Assembly (NCBI GenBank): GCA_003024785.1
Contig: PUQB01000167.1
Span: forward strand, 396,674 to 460,673
Source: Selaginella tamariscina
Taxonomy: Eukaryota; Streptophyta; Lycopodiopsida; Selaginellales; Selaginellaceae
Length of the DNA: 64,000 nt
Direction: 5' to 3'
A program made the translations under genes and the position numbers. The notes under the pieces are model-generated. The model worked only from the letters and a program-made list of their open reading frames with translations, made no database searches and was not told the origin of the DNA. Positions within the stretch are counted from its first letter, which is position 1. Every line of letters starts with the position of its first letter. This document shows positions 31,530-44,429 of the stretch, in pieces.

Positions 31530-32106
31530 TTACATGGGTTTAGGGTTTAGGGTTTTGGATTTAGGATGGATCACATGGTGTGTATGTATGAGAGAAGAGA
31601 GAGTGTTGAAAAATTATTTTTGTACACATTGCATATATTAGTACACATATATACTTACACATATTATACAAGATATACATACATAGTATATGAGAGAGAG
31701 AGACAGTACATATTATGGATCATGCATGGTGTGTATTATACACACAGACATACATACATATTAGTACATAATATTAAAGAGACCGAGTACATATTATAGA
31801 TCATGCATGGTGTGTATGTTTGAGAGAAGAGAGACAGTACATATTAACATGGATCATGCATGTGTGTATATATGAGAGAAGACAGAAAGTACACATATAC
31901 ATACAGAGTACACATATATAACATACACACGTGTATACACACAGACATCATACATATTACATGAGTAAATTCATTGTGTTACATATTAGGGTTTAGGGTT
32001 TAGGGTTTAGGATGGATCATGCATGGTGTGAAGAGAGAGTGTTGAAAAATTATTTTTGTGCACACATGTATACACAGGGTTTAGGGTTTAGAGTTTAGGG
32101 TTTGCT
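31530..32106. repeat. Telomere-like (TTTAGGG) clusters and CATGCATG repeats in transposon A
   Basis: Three short runs of GGGTTTAGGGTTTAGGG (31536-31556, 31987-32012, 32077-32103) match the common plant telomere unit. Between them a repeat of about 60-130 bp carries gatcatgcatggtgtgtatg and gagagaagagagacagtaca. Copies B and C carry the same set. Confidence 0.8.
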
Positions 32107-32379
32107 CCAACAAGCTTAATATAAATATTACACATATAAATTCAATGTGTTACATACACACAGATTGAGTACATATATCATGCGTTGAACATGATGTTTT
32201 AATAAAGAAGTAACATATTTCTTCAGTTTGGTTTAGGGTTGTGCATGTGTGTGCATATGTGTTTTGTAAGTTCTTGTAATGCGTGTGTAAATTTATGATG
32301 TTTATATATGTGTGCAAAACAAACATCGAATAATTAAGAAAAAATATTAATAAACACACTATGAACATATTTTAAATTA

Positions 32380-33080
32380 TACATAATAATATTAATTTTA
32401 TCTAATATATAGCCATATATAGTTTTAATAATATATATTAATTTAATATTGATAAAAAGGTTTAACATTGAAATATTCTTGAAATAATAAGAAATTAATT
32501 GAGAAAATCCCATTAATATACAAATGTAAATTAAGTACTCAAATAATTAACTAAATTAATTATCATAATCATGTTAATATTGGAATATTCTTGGAATAAT
32601 AAGAAAATAATAAAGAATATCCCATTAATATAAAGAAGATTAATACTCAAGTAATTAAGGAAATGATATTAAATATATATTATTAAAACTATATATGACT
32701 ATATATTAGATAAAATGATATTATGTATAATTTAAAATATGTTCATAGTGTGTATTAATTTAATATTGATAATAAGGTTTAACACATGAATATTCTTGAA
32801 ATAATAACAAATTAATTGAGAAAATCCCATTAATATATACAAATGTAAATAATTACTGCAATAATTAAGAACAAGACTAATTTAATTATGATAATCAGGT
32901 TTAATATTAGAATATTCTTCAAATATTAATAAAATATTAAAGAATATCCCATTGATACTAGGAAATGAAAACTAAATACTCGAGTAATTAAGAAAATAAT
33001 AATAATAACAGACTATGAATATATTTTAAATGATACATAATAATATATCAATTTATTTATTGTATAAGTATATATTTATA
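32380..33080. repeat. AT-rich tandem array of transposon A
   Basis: About four diverged units of 120-200 bp, each with aatattcttgaaataataa-like sequence followed by aatcccattaatata and a tact-caa-aattaa phrase. Copy C has a longer version (60830-61800). Confidence 0.75.
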
Positions 33081-33299
33081 TATAATATAAATATACTTGA
33101 ATACTAAGAATGTAGAATATAGTCTAAAATTTCGTAATATTAAACAGCTTGAATCACTTGAATAACATTAAATGCAATTTTAAAATACTCATTGGAACTG
33201 GAGAGTATATGTCAGAGTGTCGGATATTTGGTCAACTCATCTTAAATTTTATTTTCTGTTCTTTTTAAAAAATTTGAATTTCTGACATATGTATTGTCG

Positions 33300-33499
33300 G
33301 TCTGACATGTAAATTTGAAAATGCATTTAATTTCCCACTCAAATTCAGATCTGGTTCTTTCTCCGGCAAGGGTTTCTTCATTTCTGTATTTTTCACTCTT
33401 TAGATCTTCTTTTTTCTTCATAGTGATCATCTCAGGAGCGAGATTAAATTGGGTGCTATTCTTTATAGGAAAGCACGGCGCCTTCAGTGCTGTTTACAA
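33300..33499 (+). other. 5' exon of the rightward transposase gene (copy A)
   Basis: A stretch conserved in A, B (to 46772) and C (from 60319) ends in the splice donor CAA|GTAAGT. The acceptor tttatgtgcag at 34258-34268 lies just before the transposase ATG. The intron (33500-34268) contains palindrome array 2. The exon is probably mostly untranslated: its open frame (MKMHLISHSNSDLVLSPARV...) would have to pass through the acceptor and I cannot show that it does. Confidence 0.5.
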
Positions 33500-33659
33500 G
33501 TAAGTATTATAAACAAATTTAAAAATACTTATAAAGATTCACTCTCTTACATTCTCTCTTAAAATTACAATTTAGGGGTTTAGGAATGCATTAGGATTAA
33601 AATATTCCGTTAGAATTATCCCGTTTAAATATCCTTTTAACTTAATATCTAGGTTAACC

Positions 33660-34121
33660 GGGCGCGGGATTAATCCGGCCATTTCTTTTTCGCCTCTTCG
33701 AAGAGGTGGCGGGATTAATCCCGCCACCATCTCTCGGGCAATGCTTCTCCGCACTGAAAAAGAGTGGCGGGATTAATCCGCCGATAACCTTCTCAACTGA
33801 TGAAGAGTTACCAGAATTTATTAAAAAGTTGTCGGGGATTAATCCCAACCATTTTAGGAGGCAGGGAAGGGGTGGCAGGATTAATCTCGCCACCACATCC
33901 CTGTTTAAGGATTTGAGGACAGGATTTATCCCGAGATCTCTTTGAAATCATAGTTTTGGAGAGAGTTATGTGCGGGTTTAATCCCGCCACCCATTCCCCG
34001 TCGTAAGAATTGTGGGCGGGATTAATCCCGCCGACTCTCTCCGAAGGGGTTGAGTCGGCGGCAGGATTAATCCCGCCGACCGTTCCTGTCGGAGGATTCG
34101 TGGGCGGGATTAATCCCGCCC
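33660..34121. repeat. Palindrome array 2 of transposon A, inside transposase intron 1
   Basis: About ten copies of GGCGGGATTAATCCCGCC and variants. Perfect cores lie near 33709, 34014 and 34103. Spacers differ from those of array 1 (cctcttcgaagaggt, ctctctccgaaggggttgag). Confidence 0.9.
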
Positions 34122-34274
34122 ATCAGTTATATTAATCAAACATGAGATATTATCTTTAAACATAATTATGTATTATTGCATATGCATATTATTAAGTAAC
34201 CGTAATTCAGATTTCTTAAAAATATTACATAAACAGATATCATAAATAATACAATTATTTATGTGCAGGACAAT

Positions 34275-37060
34275 ATGTTTAATACTGAGATAAAGTATGT
34301 CTTCTTCGGAACAACGAGATAGTTGGCACTAGAACTGTGGAAGTTCGAGATAATAATGCATCATGTCAAATATTGCCCAAGGATCTTGTGTGTACGTATG
34401 GGTGAACACCATTTATAAGCATGTTGAGGTTCTGGGAATGGAATTTGAGGAGGGTTCTCCTGTATTGTGGAATTGGATGAAGTCAAGGCTGACACAGAAT
34501 ATGCAGAGTCACAAACAAAAGTAGCACGAGTTTACCAAGAATGATGGCTTGCCTGCTGTGATGGATGAGGTGATTCTCTTTCTTCGTGAGATTGAAGTCG
34601 GAAGAGGCATCATCACAGCTATAAATCCAATGGAAGCAGTGTCAGAAAGAAACTAGGTCCGACTTCGTGGGTAGTTGTGACAGAGGTTTTCACCTAATGG
34701 CACATTGTATCTGGATCCTCGTGAGGTGGCGAACATCTGAATTAAGACGGCAAGATGGTTCAACATATTCTGGGTTGGATTTCAATAATAACACCCGGAA
34801 GAACAACTCATATTTAAGAGGTTCCTTGCATTGGTCCTATTGTAGAAAAAGGCGATTCATGGGTTGTAGATCTTCCCCTGCAAGTTTCAGCAAGGTAAAG
34901 ATGGATCACACTTCCGAAAGTGTTACGCATTTCCACGATTGACTGTTGCAAGAAGAAGTGTTGTCAGATGCAGACCGGAATGAAATTACCCAATGTAGAC
35001 ATGTCTTTCGTATGCTCACCCAAAAGTAAAGGCATGAGTTTGTATATCTGCACTAACTGGGTGTATTGATGGAATGGCCTCGGACACAGGTTATCAGAGT
35101 ACATCCATGGTATTTAATAAGGTGGCCATCTGCTTCAAAGCTTGGTACAGTATATACGGGATCCCAAAGACCACGTTCTACCGTCGGAGGATGAGTGGCT
35201 AGATGGAGCGCGAACCTCAGTTCATGGGAACACTGCTTGGTCAACACCCGCTCTCACATCATGGCAGCCATAGAGATACTCAAGGCTTTTGTGGAAGCAA
35301 ATGCAGACAGGATGCCTCACAAATGCCGAACCACAAATGCAGGGGTCAGGGAAAATCTCAAGGTTTTTGCCTTTCAATCTACACTCAATTGAACTGTGTG
35401 AACATGTGAACAAGTGCCTCAGTTTGATGGGGCTCCAAGCAATCTGCACTGGTACCTTCAACAACATATGGAATACTCATTTTAAGGATGTGGAGATTGC
35501 AAAACACTCTAGCTTTTCTAAGTGTGACACTTGTACATCATTGAAGGCTGCAGAGGCTTGTGCAAAAACCTTGGTGGAGATCACTACCATTAAAGGAAGA
35601 TGGAGGCCCACATGATTGCACAACAAACTTGCCGGTCTCAGTACTATGCACACCGCATGCTTTCTGTGTCACGCCCATCAGAGTACCTGTGCTTGATCCA
35701 TGACAAGATGGATCATTCAAAGACCAGCATTCCAAAGCTCTTTGCAACACCAAAGTGCCTTGGAAATGTCATGAAACTTCCGATTTCATTGACAGGTGTG
35801 CTAACACATGGACACGGTTGTGAGTCATATGGACACTTTTCACTTCCACATTGGTCTAGCGACTCCAATTTCACTATTGGGTCGTTAGCCATGTGTTTCA
35901 GAAACCTTGAAGCCCACTCACAGACAAGTCCTATCAGTGATCTCAAAGTGAAGAAACAACACCTTCAACCTTTACATAATGCTCTCATGAACACATCTGC
36001 ACTTGAGGCTACTTGGGAATATGAGAGGCATTGTCAACAGCCTGCACAGAAAATAGATGGCCCTGTTGAGAGTTCTGGTTCAGTGGAGGGATCTAGCTCA
36101 AATAGTGTACATGTGTCCTCAACATCAAATAAGCTTCCTCGTCATTTGCTTTTACAGATGGATAATTGTGCAGGCGAGAACAAAAATAGGTAAATCATTT
36201 TACTTAAGGGTTTCTCAAGCTCATACTTACTTTTATTTTCTAGATATGTGCTAGCATACTTGTCAATGCTTGTTGCCAAAGGTGTGTTTGAAACAATCAC
36301 GCTCAGTTTCCTTATGGTTGGTCACACTCATGAAGATATTGATGCGTTCTTCAGCAAGGTCTCCAACTCTACAAAAAGGACAAGTGCACTTACCTTACCG
36401 CATATGATGAATCTTTTTGAAAATTGCATCTCCAAAAAAAGTTGTGCTTTGCTTGTGACTGAGGTGCCAGACTTCAAAAAATTTCTCAAGGAGTATATAA
36501 AAGAAGGGAGTGATTCTTTAGTTGGTCACCTTGTGCCGCTACAATTCTTTTTCTCCATACGAGATGGTATACCTATTATGCAGTACAAGTTACGGCCATC
36601 AGAGCAGGAGTGGTTACCGAAAGAGGGCTTAATGCTCTTCAAAAGTGGAGAGGATGGAAAGCCACTTCTCCCAGAAGGACAACCAGACCCTATTCCATTG
36701 AGTGCCCAGCTCAAGGAACAAGAGGTTATTATTGATGGCATCAAAAAATATGTGGCATGGGTTCAAAAATCGATGCCAAAGAATTCTGATAAGGCAACTG
36801 GTTACTCAGAACTATATAAGCATGTGGTGACTATTGGGAGACTGTTGTTCGAGAGTTGGAAGGGCCTACTATCACAAGTACAGAATTGCAACACCCTTTT
36901 GGCCTAAAACAAGGTGGCGAGAGGAGATTGAAATGACATCACTGAGCACAGACGACATAGAAGCCAGTAGTGATGTGGAAGTGCAAACCCCACACTTTGT
37001 TGGACAAAGGAACCAAAAACCTAAAGCATACTTTGATTGCTGCAAGGATCTTCAAAAACT
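34275..37060 (+). pseudogene. Transposon A transposase-like gene (DUF7869-type), interrupted by B
   Basis: The start ATG (34275) follows the acceptor at 34268. N-terminal region (from copies B and C): FNTGDKVCLLR, EIVGTGTVEV and VYVWVNTIYKHVEVLG, resembling the Tnp1/En-Spm accessory domain. The middle has SFSKCDTCTSLKAAEACAKT, a Cys-rich segment, and HDKMDHSKTSIPK. The core has QMDNCAGENKNRYVLAYLS and FLMVGHTHEDIDAFFSKVS, with a 54-bp intron (36190-36243) inside the former. These are hallmarks of DUF7869-type proteins, thought to have an RNase-H/DDE-like fold; the D in MDKMD, MDNC and HEDID are candidate metal ligands. Copy A has several frameshifts, chiefly before 35600. It is cut after DLQKL by the insertion of B (TSD TAAT, 37060-37063); its last exon part lies at 50375-50487 (inverted) and 51287-51485. 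Confidence 0.7.
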
Positions 37061-37063
37061 AAT
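37060..37063 (+). repeat. Target duplication TAAT of transposon B (left)
   Basis: TAAT precedes B's terminus ATGCACG (37064). The partner is ATTA at 50488-50491, the reverse complement, because that flank was inverted. The gene sequence of A continues from it without loss. Confidence 0.8.
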
Positions 37064-37351
37064 ATGCACGTTGTAACTAAAGTGGGCATGATACGTGAAA
37101 ATGGGAATATAAAATAAATTACTAATTAATACTTAAGTTTTAATTATTAATTAATCATTTAATTAATATGTAATTAAGCCTTAAATATTAATTAATTAAT
37201 TAATTAATCCTTCAATAACCTTACTTAGTAAGGAATATTCCTAAAATATCTTAGAATATTCATATTATTCTAAAAATAGTTTACAATAATGAAGAAATAC
37301 TATCAAACATAATTACAAATGAAATCATTTTCTTATCAACATGTTAATTTT

Positions 37352-40300
37352 TTATAAATACTTTCTTTCTATCATACAAAGAAATCTTTTCATTTTGTCT
37401 AAATCATCACTCTCCGGATTAATCAAATCATTTTGGTCAATATCTTGATGTTGTTGCCACCACTTAACACTCTCACGAATGCAATTGGGAGTTGCCATCC
37501 TTGTTAATACATAAGATGTGATAAGAGAAGGTCTGCATAAAGGCTCATCTAAAAACTGACGTTCCTTAAGAATAATATTATAAAGCGCCCGGTTGCTATC
37601 CTTCATTTTATAAAATTCAATATCACGAGAAAGAAAAGCTTCAGGAAATGTATGATACGGTGGATACTGCTCACAAAAATTTTCGAGATTCTTCTTTCTG
37701 AGGCACGTATCCAAGTAGTTCACTAGCTCATCCATGATATCGGTATCAGAATATGGATCGAAAGTGATTGGATGAATACAAGCAATGTTTTGGTTGAGCA
37801 TAGCCTTCTGAGGAGAGTCGTCTACTACTAAGATATGTGCATTCTTCGTTATCCTTAAGCGACTGATCTCCCCATGAGTCCCAATTATTCTTTCATTCTT
37901 GAAGAAGTATGGCTTGCTTTCCTTTCTTATATTGTGAAATTCGAGAGGTTTATGACACATTCGCTGGTCAAAAATCCAATCTTTACGAATCACCTCTTCT
38001 GCAACACTACAATGTTTCTTAAGTAAACTCAACAGCGGTGTTAAGTTATGAATCTGCATGCATGACCAAATCCCCACAAGCGCACCCATCTCCTTAAGCT
38101 TTTGAAAGAGACGATCCAACCCTGGACGAAAAATAATATCATATCGAAATTTACCATGACAAGGAATGAAATCTCCTTGTTTGATTTCTTTTTTTCTATC
38201 CTGGGCCTTTGTCGATGAAGCAGAACACCATTGACATCCAACAACACAATATGGCCATGAGTAACATGAGATAGCGTTGCCTCTTGAATACTTTGCAAAT
38301 CACTTGTTTGCTCCCTTTCACATTTATCCGTTGCCACTATTCGTTGCCTATCCCTTCATCATTTAATTGTACATCATCCTTACAAGATTCAGATATTGCA
38401 TGCGCTGAAGAAATTGATTTCGGAACTGAAGCCAATAAAAATGATGATGCAAAAACTGAAGTGGCCCCCATGGTAACGATGTTTTGAGCTGCATTATTAT
38501 CCATTTCCTGCATGAACTCTGTCATTCTGACATGTGGCACAGAAATTTCGCCAAACCCCTCTCTTACCTCATGGCAATGCTGAAAATCCATGTTCTCAAT
38601 TATTTCATTACATCTGCAAAATGATAATTAGCTGACCTTAAAATTATCAAGGTATATTATTTACCTTGTTAATGTGTGACCCATGTTTGAACTAAAAGCT
38701 TCATTAATCCTTGAGAATTTATTTTCTGTACAAATATAAAAGAAATATACAAAAATGCCTTATGTTACACTCATTTACAACTATTCATCACTCTATCAAT
38801 TCATTATCAATTCTTCTTCGCTATTACCTTCTGAATGAGGCGAAGAAGGTCTAAGCCGCTTGTGAGATGGTTCAAGATCTTCTGCATCTTCTATTGATGT
38901 TTCCATGGGTCCTGGAGTGTGCGAATGTTCTGTACTCCTCGAGATAACTTCCGGTCTAATATCTGATTGATGTTCGTTCTCAGACTCCGAGATTGAACCA
39001 GATTCACCTTCAGAGCTATCGCACTTATCTGGAGGGAACTTTCTCAAATACGCCTTTATGGAATTCGTTGGGGTACTCAGTTGAGACCCAATCTATCCAC
39101 TTGTTCAGGTCCTCAACCATGGTCTTATCCTTCTCAACGGCAAACACACATGTATGCCGAAGGTAACACTCCTTCAAGACGGACCCCCTAGTGCAGTAGT
39201 CAAAAACCCACGCATCACTGTGAGGACCCCTGATCAAGTTGACGATGCTCCGTGCCGCTTGACTTGTAATGTTTGGATAACGTACATTGCCGAATACGTC
39301 ACTCATACCTATCGGTGTATCGGATGGAGGTTCAGGGCCGTTGGAGTGCAAACAGATGCCTGGCCAGTCATTTGGAAGCTTGAAATTGTTTGGCGCATTC
39401 CTAACAACCAAGTGAACAACAGTATCAATGCACTTGGGATTAGCATCGTTCATATAAAATCCTGTCCAACGATGTCTATTCTTCTTGGCGAAGGCGAAGG
39501 CAAAAGTATCGGTGACATGAGCAAGAATCAAGAAATAAATACCTGAAAAAGTAGGTATCAGTGAAGAGCGCAAGCATGAATTCAATAATAAATACCTTCT
39601 ATGTATATGCTTGCACGGCTAAGTTTCTCCACCAGATCCTCTAGTGCCCTATCTGTCGAAAGATTTTTTGACACCCGCCGATCCATCACGAACAATTGAA
39701 ACGGTTTCCTACAAGCAGTGATGTTACCCCATAAAGTCTCCGAATCTAACAACAAACATCTGTAGGGCTTGTCGTGATTCGTAGCATCCTCCTTTATAAG
39801 GTTCAATTCGGTTCTCCGCTGCTGAAGGACTGCCATAAGAGAAGGCGTCATCCCAATGTTCTCCTTTTTGGCGTTGGCGTGCAATAGATTCTTGCCTAGA
39901 TCTTCCGATTGGTTCACCCATTCGACAAGCATATCATCGTTCGTCACATGCAAATATTTGCTAACCTCTTCATATGTTGAAGTCGAGGTCCAACCCAGTT
40001 TGTGGCAGTGTATTCCCAACCACTCCTTGAAATGCCTGACCGTCTTCAACTCCATTGCCTTGAGATGAAAAGGAGAGGTTGGGCTGCTGTTATTAATTTG
40101 TAGTTTGCCATCGATCACCAAATCAGCCAAGACTTCCATCTCCTCCATCGTTGTTCCATTTAAAGGCTTCAACCATGTGAGCTTGAAATCGTTGTCTACA
40201 TCCTTTGTAGATTGAACAGACTTAGCCTTCGGCGTCTTACTGGGTTTCTTTGCAGACTTTTCTGAGGGCTCCCCTTCACTTGTCTGCTTCTTCTTCAGTG

Positions 40301-41899
40301 TTCCTTTTGAAAAGGATTCCATAATCCCCAACCATTTGGCAAAGATCCTATCTTCGGGGCAAGAAATCAACATCATCAGAAATGATGTTTCCTTCCCGCC
40401 CACCTGGGCAAAATCAACTGCTGCAATTTCTTCAACTCTCTGAGGAAAAAGACAGATTAATATACCGGCGAGATAAATCCCGCCCAAACAATTTGCTTAC
40501 CCGGTATTCCGCAGATTGTGTATTCCCTGCGGTAGCTCTTTGTGGTCGCTGAAGAGATTCCCACACGGCTCGCGTGTGTTTAAACTTCTCCCATATTTTG
40601 CTGTTGTAGTGGTTGGTGTCGGCAGCGTCCCATTCCGCCGATAACTTATGGTACTGCTCGATTGTGAGATTCGGCTTAGCTAAAAACGCCGATCTTTTTG
40701 TCAGCTTCTCACGGGTATGCTCGGAAAGTTTTGTTGCCATCGTTCCTTTGTTGTGTTCATCGAGAAGTCGTTGGGCTGCCGTTATTGTGTGCTGGCCACT
40801 AATGATGTAGTACTTGATAGATCTTTTATTCTCCGTCTGAATCTTCATGAGTTGTTCTGGTGTTGTGATCCAGACTTTGTCAGCACCCTTCCTTCTTTCA
40901 TAGTATGGACACAAAACAGCATTATGTGGAACGGTATAAGAATTGTCGTCCTTCATCTTCTCCATGAGCTCAGCTACACGTTCCTGGTTGAGTGGCCTGT
41001 AATTGAAGTTTGGGTTGACGCTGCAATATTTAACCCTACAAGGATAAATCTTATCATCCAACATCATTTCCTTGTGACTTATTGCAGCATGAGATGCCAC
41101 AGGTGCAGCTGACAAACGATTGATGATTTTCTTTTGCGATCCGAATCAACATGTGTGATCCCCGACTGCAGCTGTTCTAGTGTTCTCGGCACACTCTTCC
41201 AGCTCCCAAGCTTCCTAAGCAAATTGAACGTGATCTGTAGAGAACCTGAGACCGAGCCACCCTCCAATCTCCATTATGATGTCGCTGTGTTCTTCTTCAA
41301 TGTGAAGAGGGAAGATTGCTCCACTTGCTGATTTTCTGTATTGTGAAGCAATATCCTCCTGACAATACACCTATCGATGAGTCTGAAGATCTTCGAAGTA
41401 GACATCCAGATGGATCCCCTCCATAGATGGGGCTTTCGTTGAGTTGAAGAAGAACTCCAAGGTCAACATCATTAGTGAACACGTGAACGTCATTATCCAC
41501 AAGTCGACAAAACCACCCGAGATTAATGTTGTAACTGACGACCTCTGGATCCGAGAACGTGACATTGGATGGAACAAGGCATATCTGTCGAGCATCGTCC
41601 AATCTGGGTTCGCAGCCTGCTTTCGGGTGCTTGACTAGCGAATCTACTTTCCATTGTTTTGCTTGTCCATGAGATGTGACAGAGGTTAATTTGACAGCAC
41701 CATGGTTGCTCCAATGCGCTTCCCATTTATCTTAAAATATGGCCAAGTTGATTCCAGAATCCCCCTGCCCATCTCTTCTCCTGCTCTTGTCTTTAATGTC
41801 ACCTCAATTCCACATCTGAATACAAAAATGATTAGTTCAAGTATCCGAGTATAACAGATTTTATTTTAATTCTTACCCAGAATTTGACGACGACTCCAT
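37352..41899 (-). pseudogene. Transposon B leftward gene: Tnp1-like, ParB-like, methyltransferase-like, FCP1-like phosphatase
   Basis: The exon structure is the same as in A: ATG 41899 to 41877, 41815-40501, 40439-39596, 39542-38828, 38725-38665, 38613-37352. B preserves parts that are broken in A: 41115-40501 is open through the whole ParB-like segment (SGQHTITAAQRLLDEHNKGT), 40439-39596 is open for about 280 codons, and 38119-37352 is an uninterrupted 255-codon phosphatase C-terminal part (RLFQKLKEMGALVGIWSCM, then ILVVDDSPQKAMLNQNIACI, then a 150-residue helical tail). A one-base deletion near 38340 and others near 41110 and 41700 break the frame, at different places from A. In the HAD motif DVNGVLL (38221-38239) the usual second Asp is Asn, as in some plant FCP1-like paralogues; the nucleophile Asp is kept. 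The role of the product in transposition is unknown. Confidence 0.62.
40440..40500 (-). other. 61-bp intron carrying one palindrome variant (copy B)
   Basis: Donor ACCGG|GTAAGC and acceptor TTTTTCCTCAG enclose GGCGGGATTTATCTCGCC, a variant of the array palindrome. The same intron in A is 26736-26796. It splits the ParB-side exon from the next one. Confidence 0.75.
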
Positions 41900-42236
41900 A
41901 CTAATGACTCGATCTCCTTGTTTGATCAAATCGTCCTTCTGCAAAATAATACACTATAAATATAAATTATATAAAAACGCACACACACTTGTATAAACCC
42001 GAATATACAAAAATAATACACAGAGAGAAGTAGACGTAATTAACTGTCCGAAGCTCACATTTGTGTTAGTGCAAAAGAAAGATAACATTTCGTTTTAGAA
42101 CCACCACAAATGTGAGCTCTGGACAGTTTTACATAGATTCCTAGCTTTTACTCGAAATATTATGATAAGATGATAAAAGTAAATAAAATGAGATATGCAA
42201 CTTATATATACTAATACACATATATATTCACATGGA

Positions 42237-43626
42237 AGGTGCGGCGGGATTAATCTCGCCACCCCTTCAATGCCTCCTGAAAGAGTGGGCGGGATTAATC
42301 TCGCCACCTTTCTGGAGGCCTTGAACGGGAGTGCGGAATTAATCTTGCCACCCTTCTCGGTCTCAGAGAGAACTGGGCAGGATTTATTTCTCACACCCCT
42401 TCAGTGACTCCAGAAAGGAGGCGGGATTAATCTCGCCCACCATGTAAGGGATGGTTAAATGAATCTCGCCACCCTTCCCAGTCCTCCATTGGTATGTTGT
42501 AAACCTTCTACGTCTTAGACAGAAACGTTTGGGATTGGTCCAACTCACCAATGGAGGAAAAAGGAAGGGTGGCGAGATTCATTTCTCCAACAGGCATTGA
42601 AGACTCGGCGGGATTAATCCCGCCGCCCAGGGCCTTCACTCGTCCCTATGCGGCGGGATTAATCCCGCCGGACGCCAATTCCCTGCGCGGAATCGGGCGG
42701 GATTAATCCCGCCGCCTAGGCACTTCAGGCAGGCCAATGGCGGCGGGATAAATCCCGCCCGATTCGCACAGGGATTGGCGTCGGCGGGATTAATCCCGCC
42801 TCCCAGGCCCTTCACTCGGGCCTTAGTCGGCGGGATTAATCCCGCCGAACGCCAATGCCCTGTGCGAAATCTTGCGGGATTAATCCCGCCGCCTAGGCCC
42901 TTCAGGCAGGCCAATGGCGGCGGGATAAATCCCGCCCGATTCCGCGCAGGGCATGCGTACGCGGCGGGATTAATCCCGCCCACCATGTAAGGGATGGTGA
43001 AATTAATCCCACCACCCTTCTCAGTTCCCTCCATTGGTATTTTGTAAACCTTCTCCGTCTCAGACAGAGTTAGTCGGGATTGATTCAACATACCAATGGG
43101 GTAAGAAGGTCGGGATTAATCTCGCCACCGGGTAATGAAGGTTCGGAGGCTAATCCCGCCGCCCTCTCGTAAATCATGCGCTCACACATATATATTGGCT
43201 GCGGCATTTTTGAACAGGGATGGGTGGGGGCGGGATTAATCCCGCCGCCCAGGAAGTGCCTGAGCGGCGGGATTAATCCCGCCGCCCTCCGCGAAGGGCA
43301 TGAGCGTGGGGCCGGATTAATCCCGCCGTTCATGTCCTGCGTGAATTCCCTGGGCGGCGGGATTAATCCCGCCGCTCTACGACAAACCGAAGAGCGGCGG
43401 GATTAATCCGCCGCCCATTCCCTGTAAATGCCCTGCGCGGAATCCGGCGGGATTAATCCCGCCCATTAGAACCTTCACACAGGCCATTGCCGGCGAGATA
43501 AATCCCGCCGCATTCGCGCAGGGCATGGATGAGCGGCGGGATTAATCCCGCCGCCAGGCCCCACCATAGCGGCGGGATTAATCCCGCCGCCGGCTTCTAT
43601 AGCGGCGGGATTAATCCCGCCGCCTC
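42237..43626. repeat. Palindrome array 1 of transposon B
   Basis: Same unit and order as in A (28532-30088), with fewer one-base deletions and without the tcttcggttagcc duplication seen in A at 29780-29845. The last units lie at 43533-43622 and are all close to perfect. Confidence 0.92.
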
Positions 43627-43639
43627 GGGGCTTAGCGAG

Positions 43640-44330
43640 ATAAAAACACACACATATATATATGTGTGTGTGTATATATATAATATATGTATTATGTATG
43701 TATGTATAGGAGTGTACGTGTGTGTGCAAGAGATAGATAAATAAATAAAATTATACAGTACTGGTACACCTAATATATGTGTGTACATAGGTATATATAT
43801 GTGTGTATATGTATATCGTGTGTATGCGTGTGAGCGAAACAAATAAAATCATACAGATAAACAAACACACACACACACATATATATACACAGGAGTGTGC
43901 GTGTGTGTGCGAAAGATAAAACTAATAAATAAATAAAATTATACAGATAAACACACACATATATGTGTGTATATAGATATATAATCTATAGAGAAAGAGA
44001 GAGAGTCTGTGAATATATAAGCATATATATAAACTAGTGTTGTATGTATGTATATATGTATATAGGTATATATATATGTGTATATGTATATTGTGTGTAT
44101 GCGTGTGTGAGCGAAACAAATAAAATCATACAGATAAACAAACACACACACACACACATATACATACACAGGAGTGTGCGTGTGTGTGCGAGAGATAAAA
44201 CTAATAAATAAATAAAATTATACAGATAAACACACACATATATATATGTGTGTATATAGATATATAACCCATATGAATATATAAGCATATATATAAACTA
44301 GTGTTGTATACTATTTGTTAATATGCATTG

Positions 44331-44429
<99 letters not shown>

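Noticed and set aside
31987-32012. A chromosome end or telomere
   Set aside because: The runs are short, sit at the same place in three transposon copies and point in both orientations.
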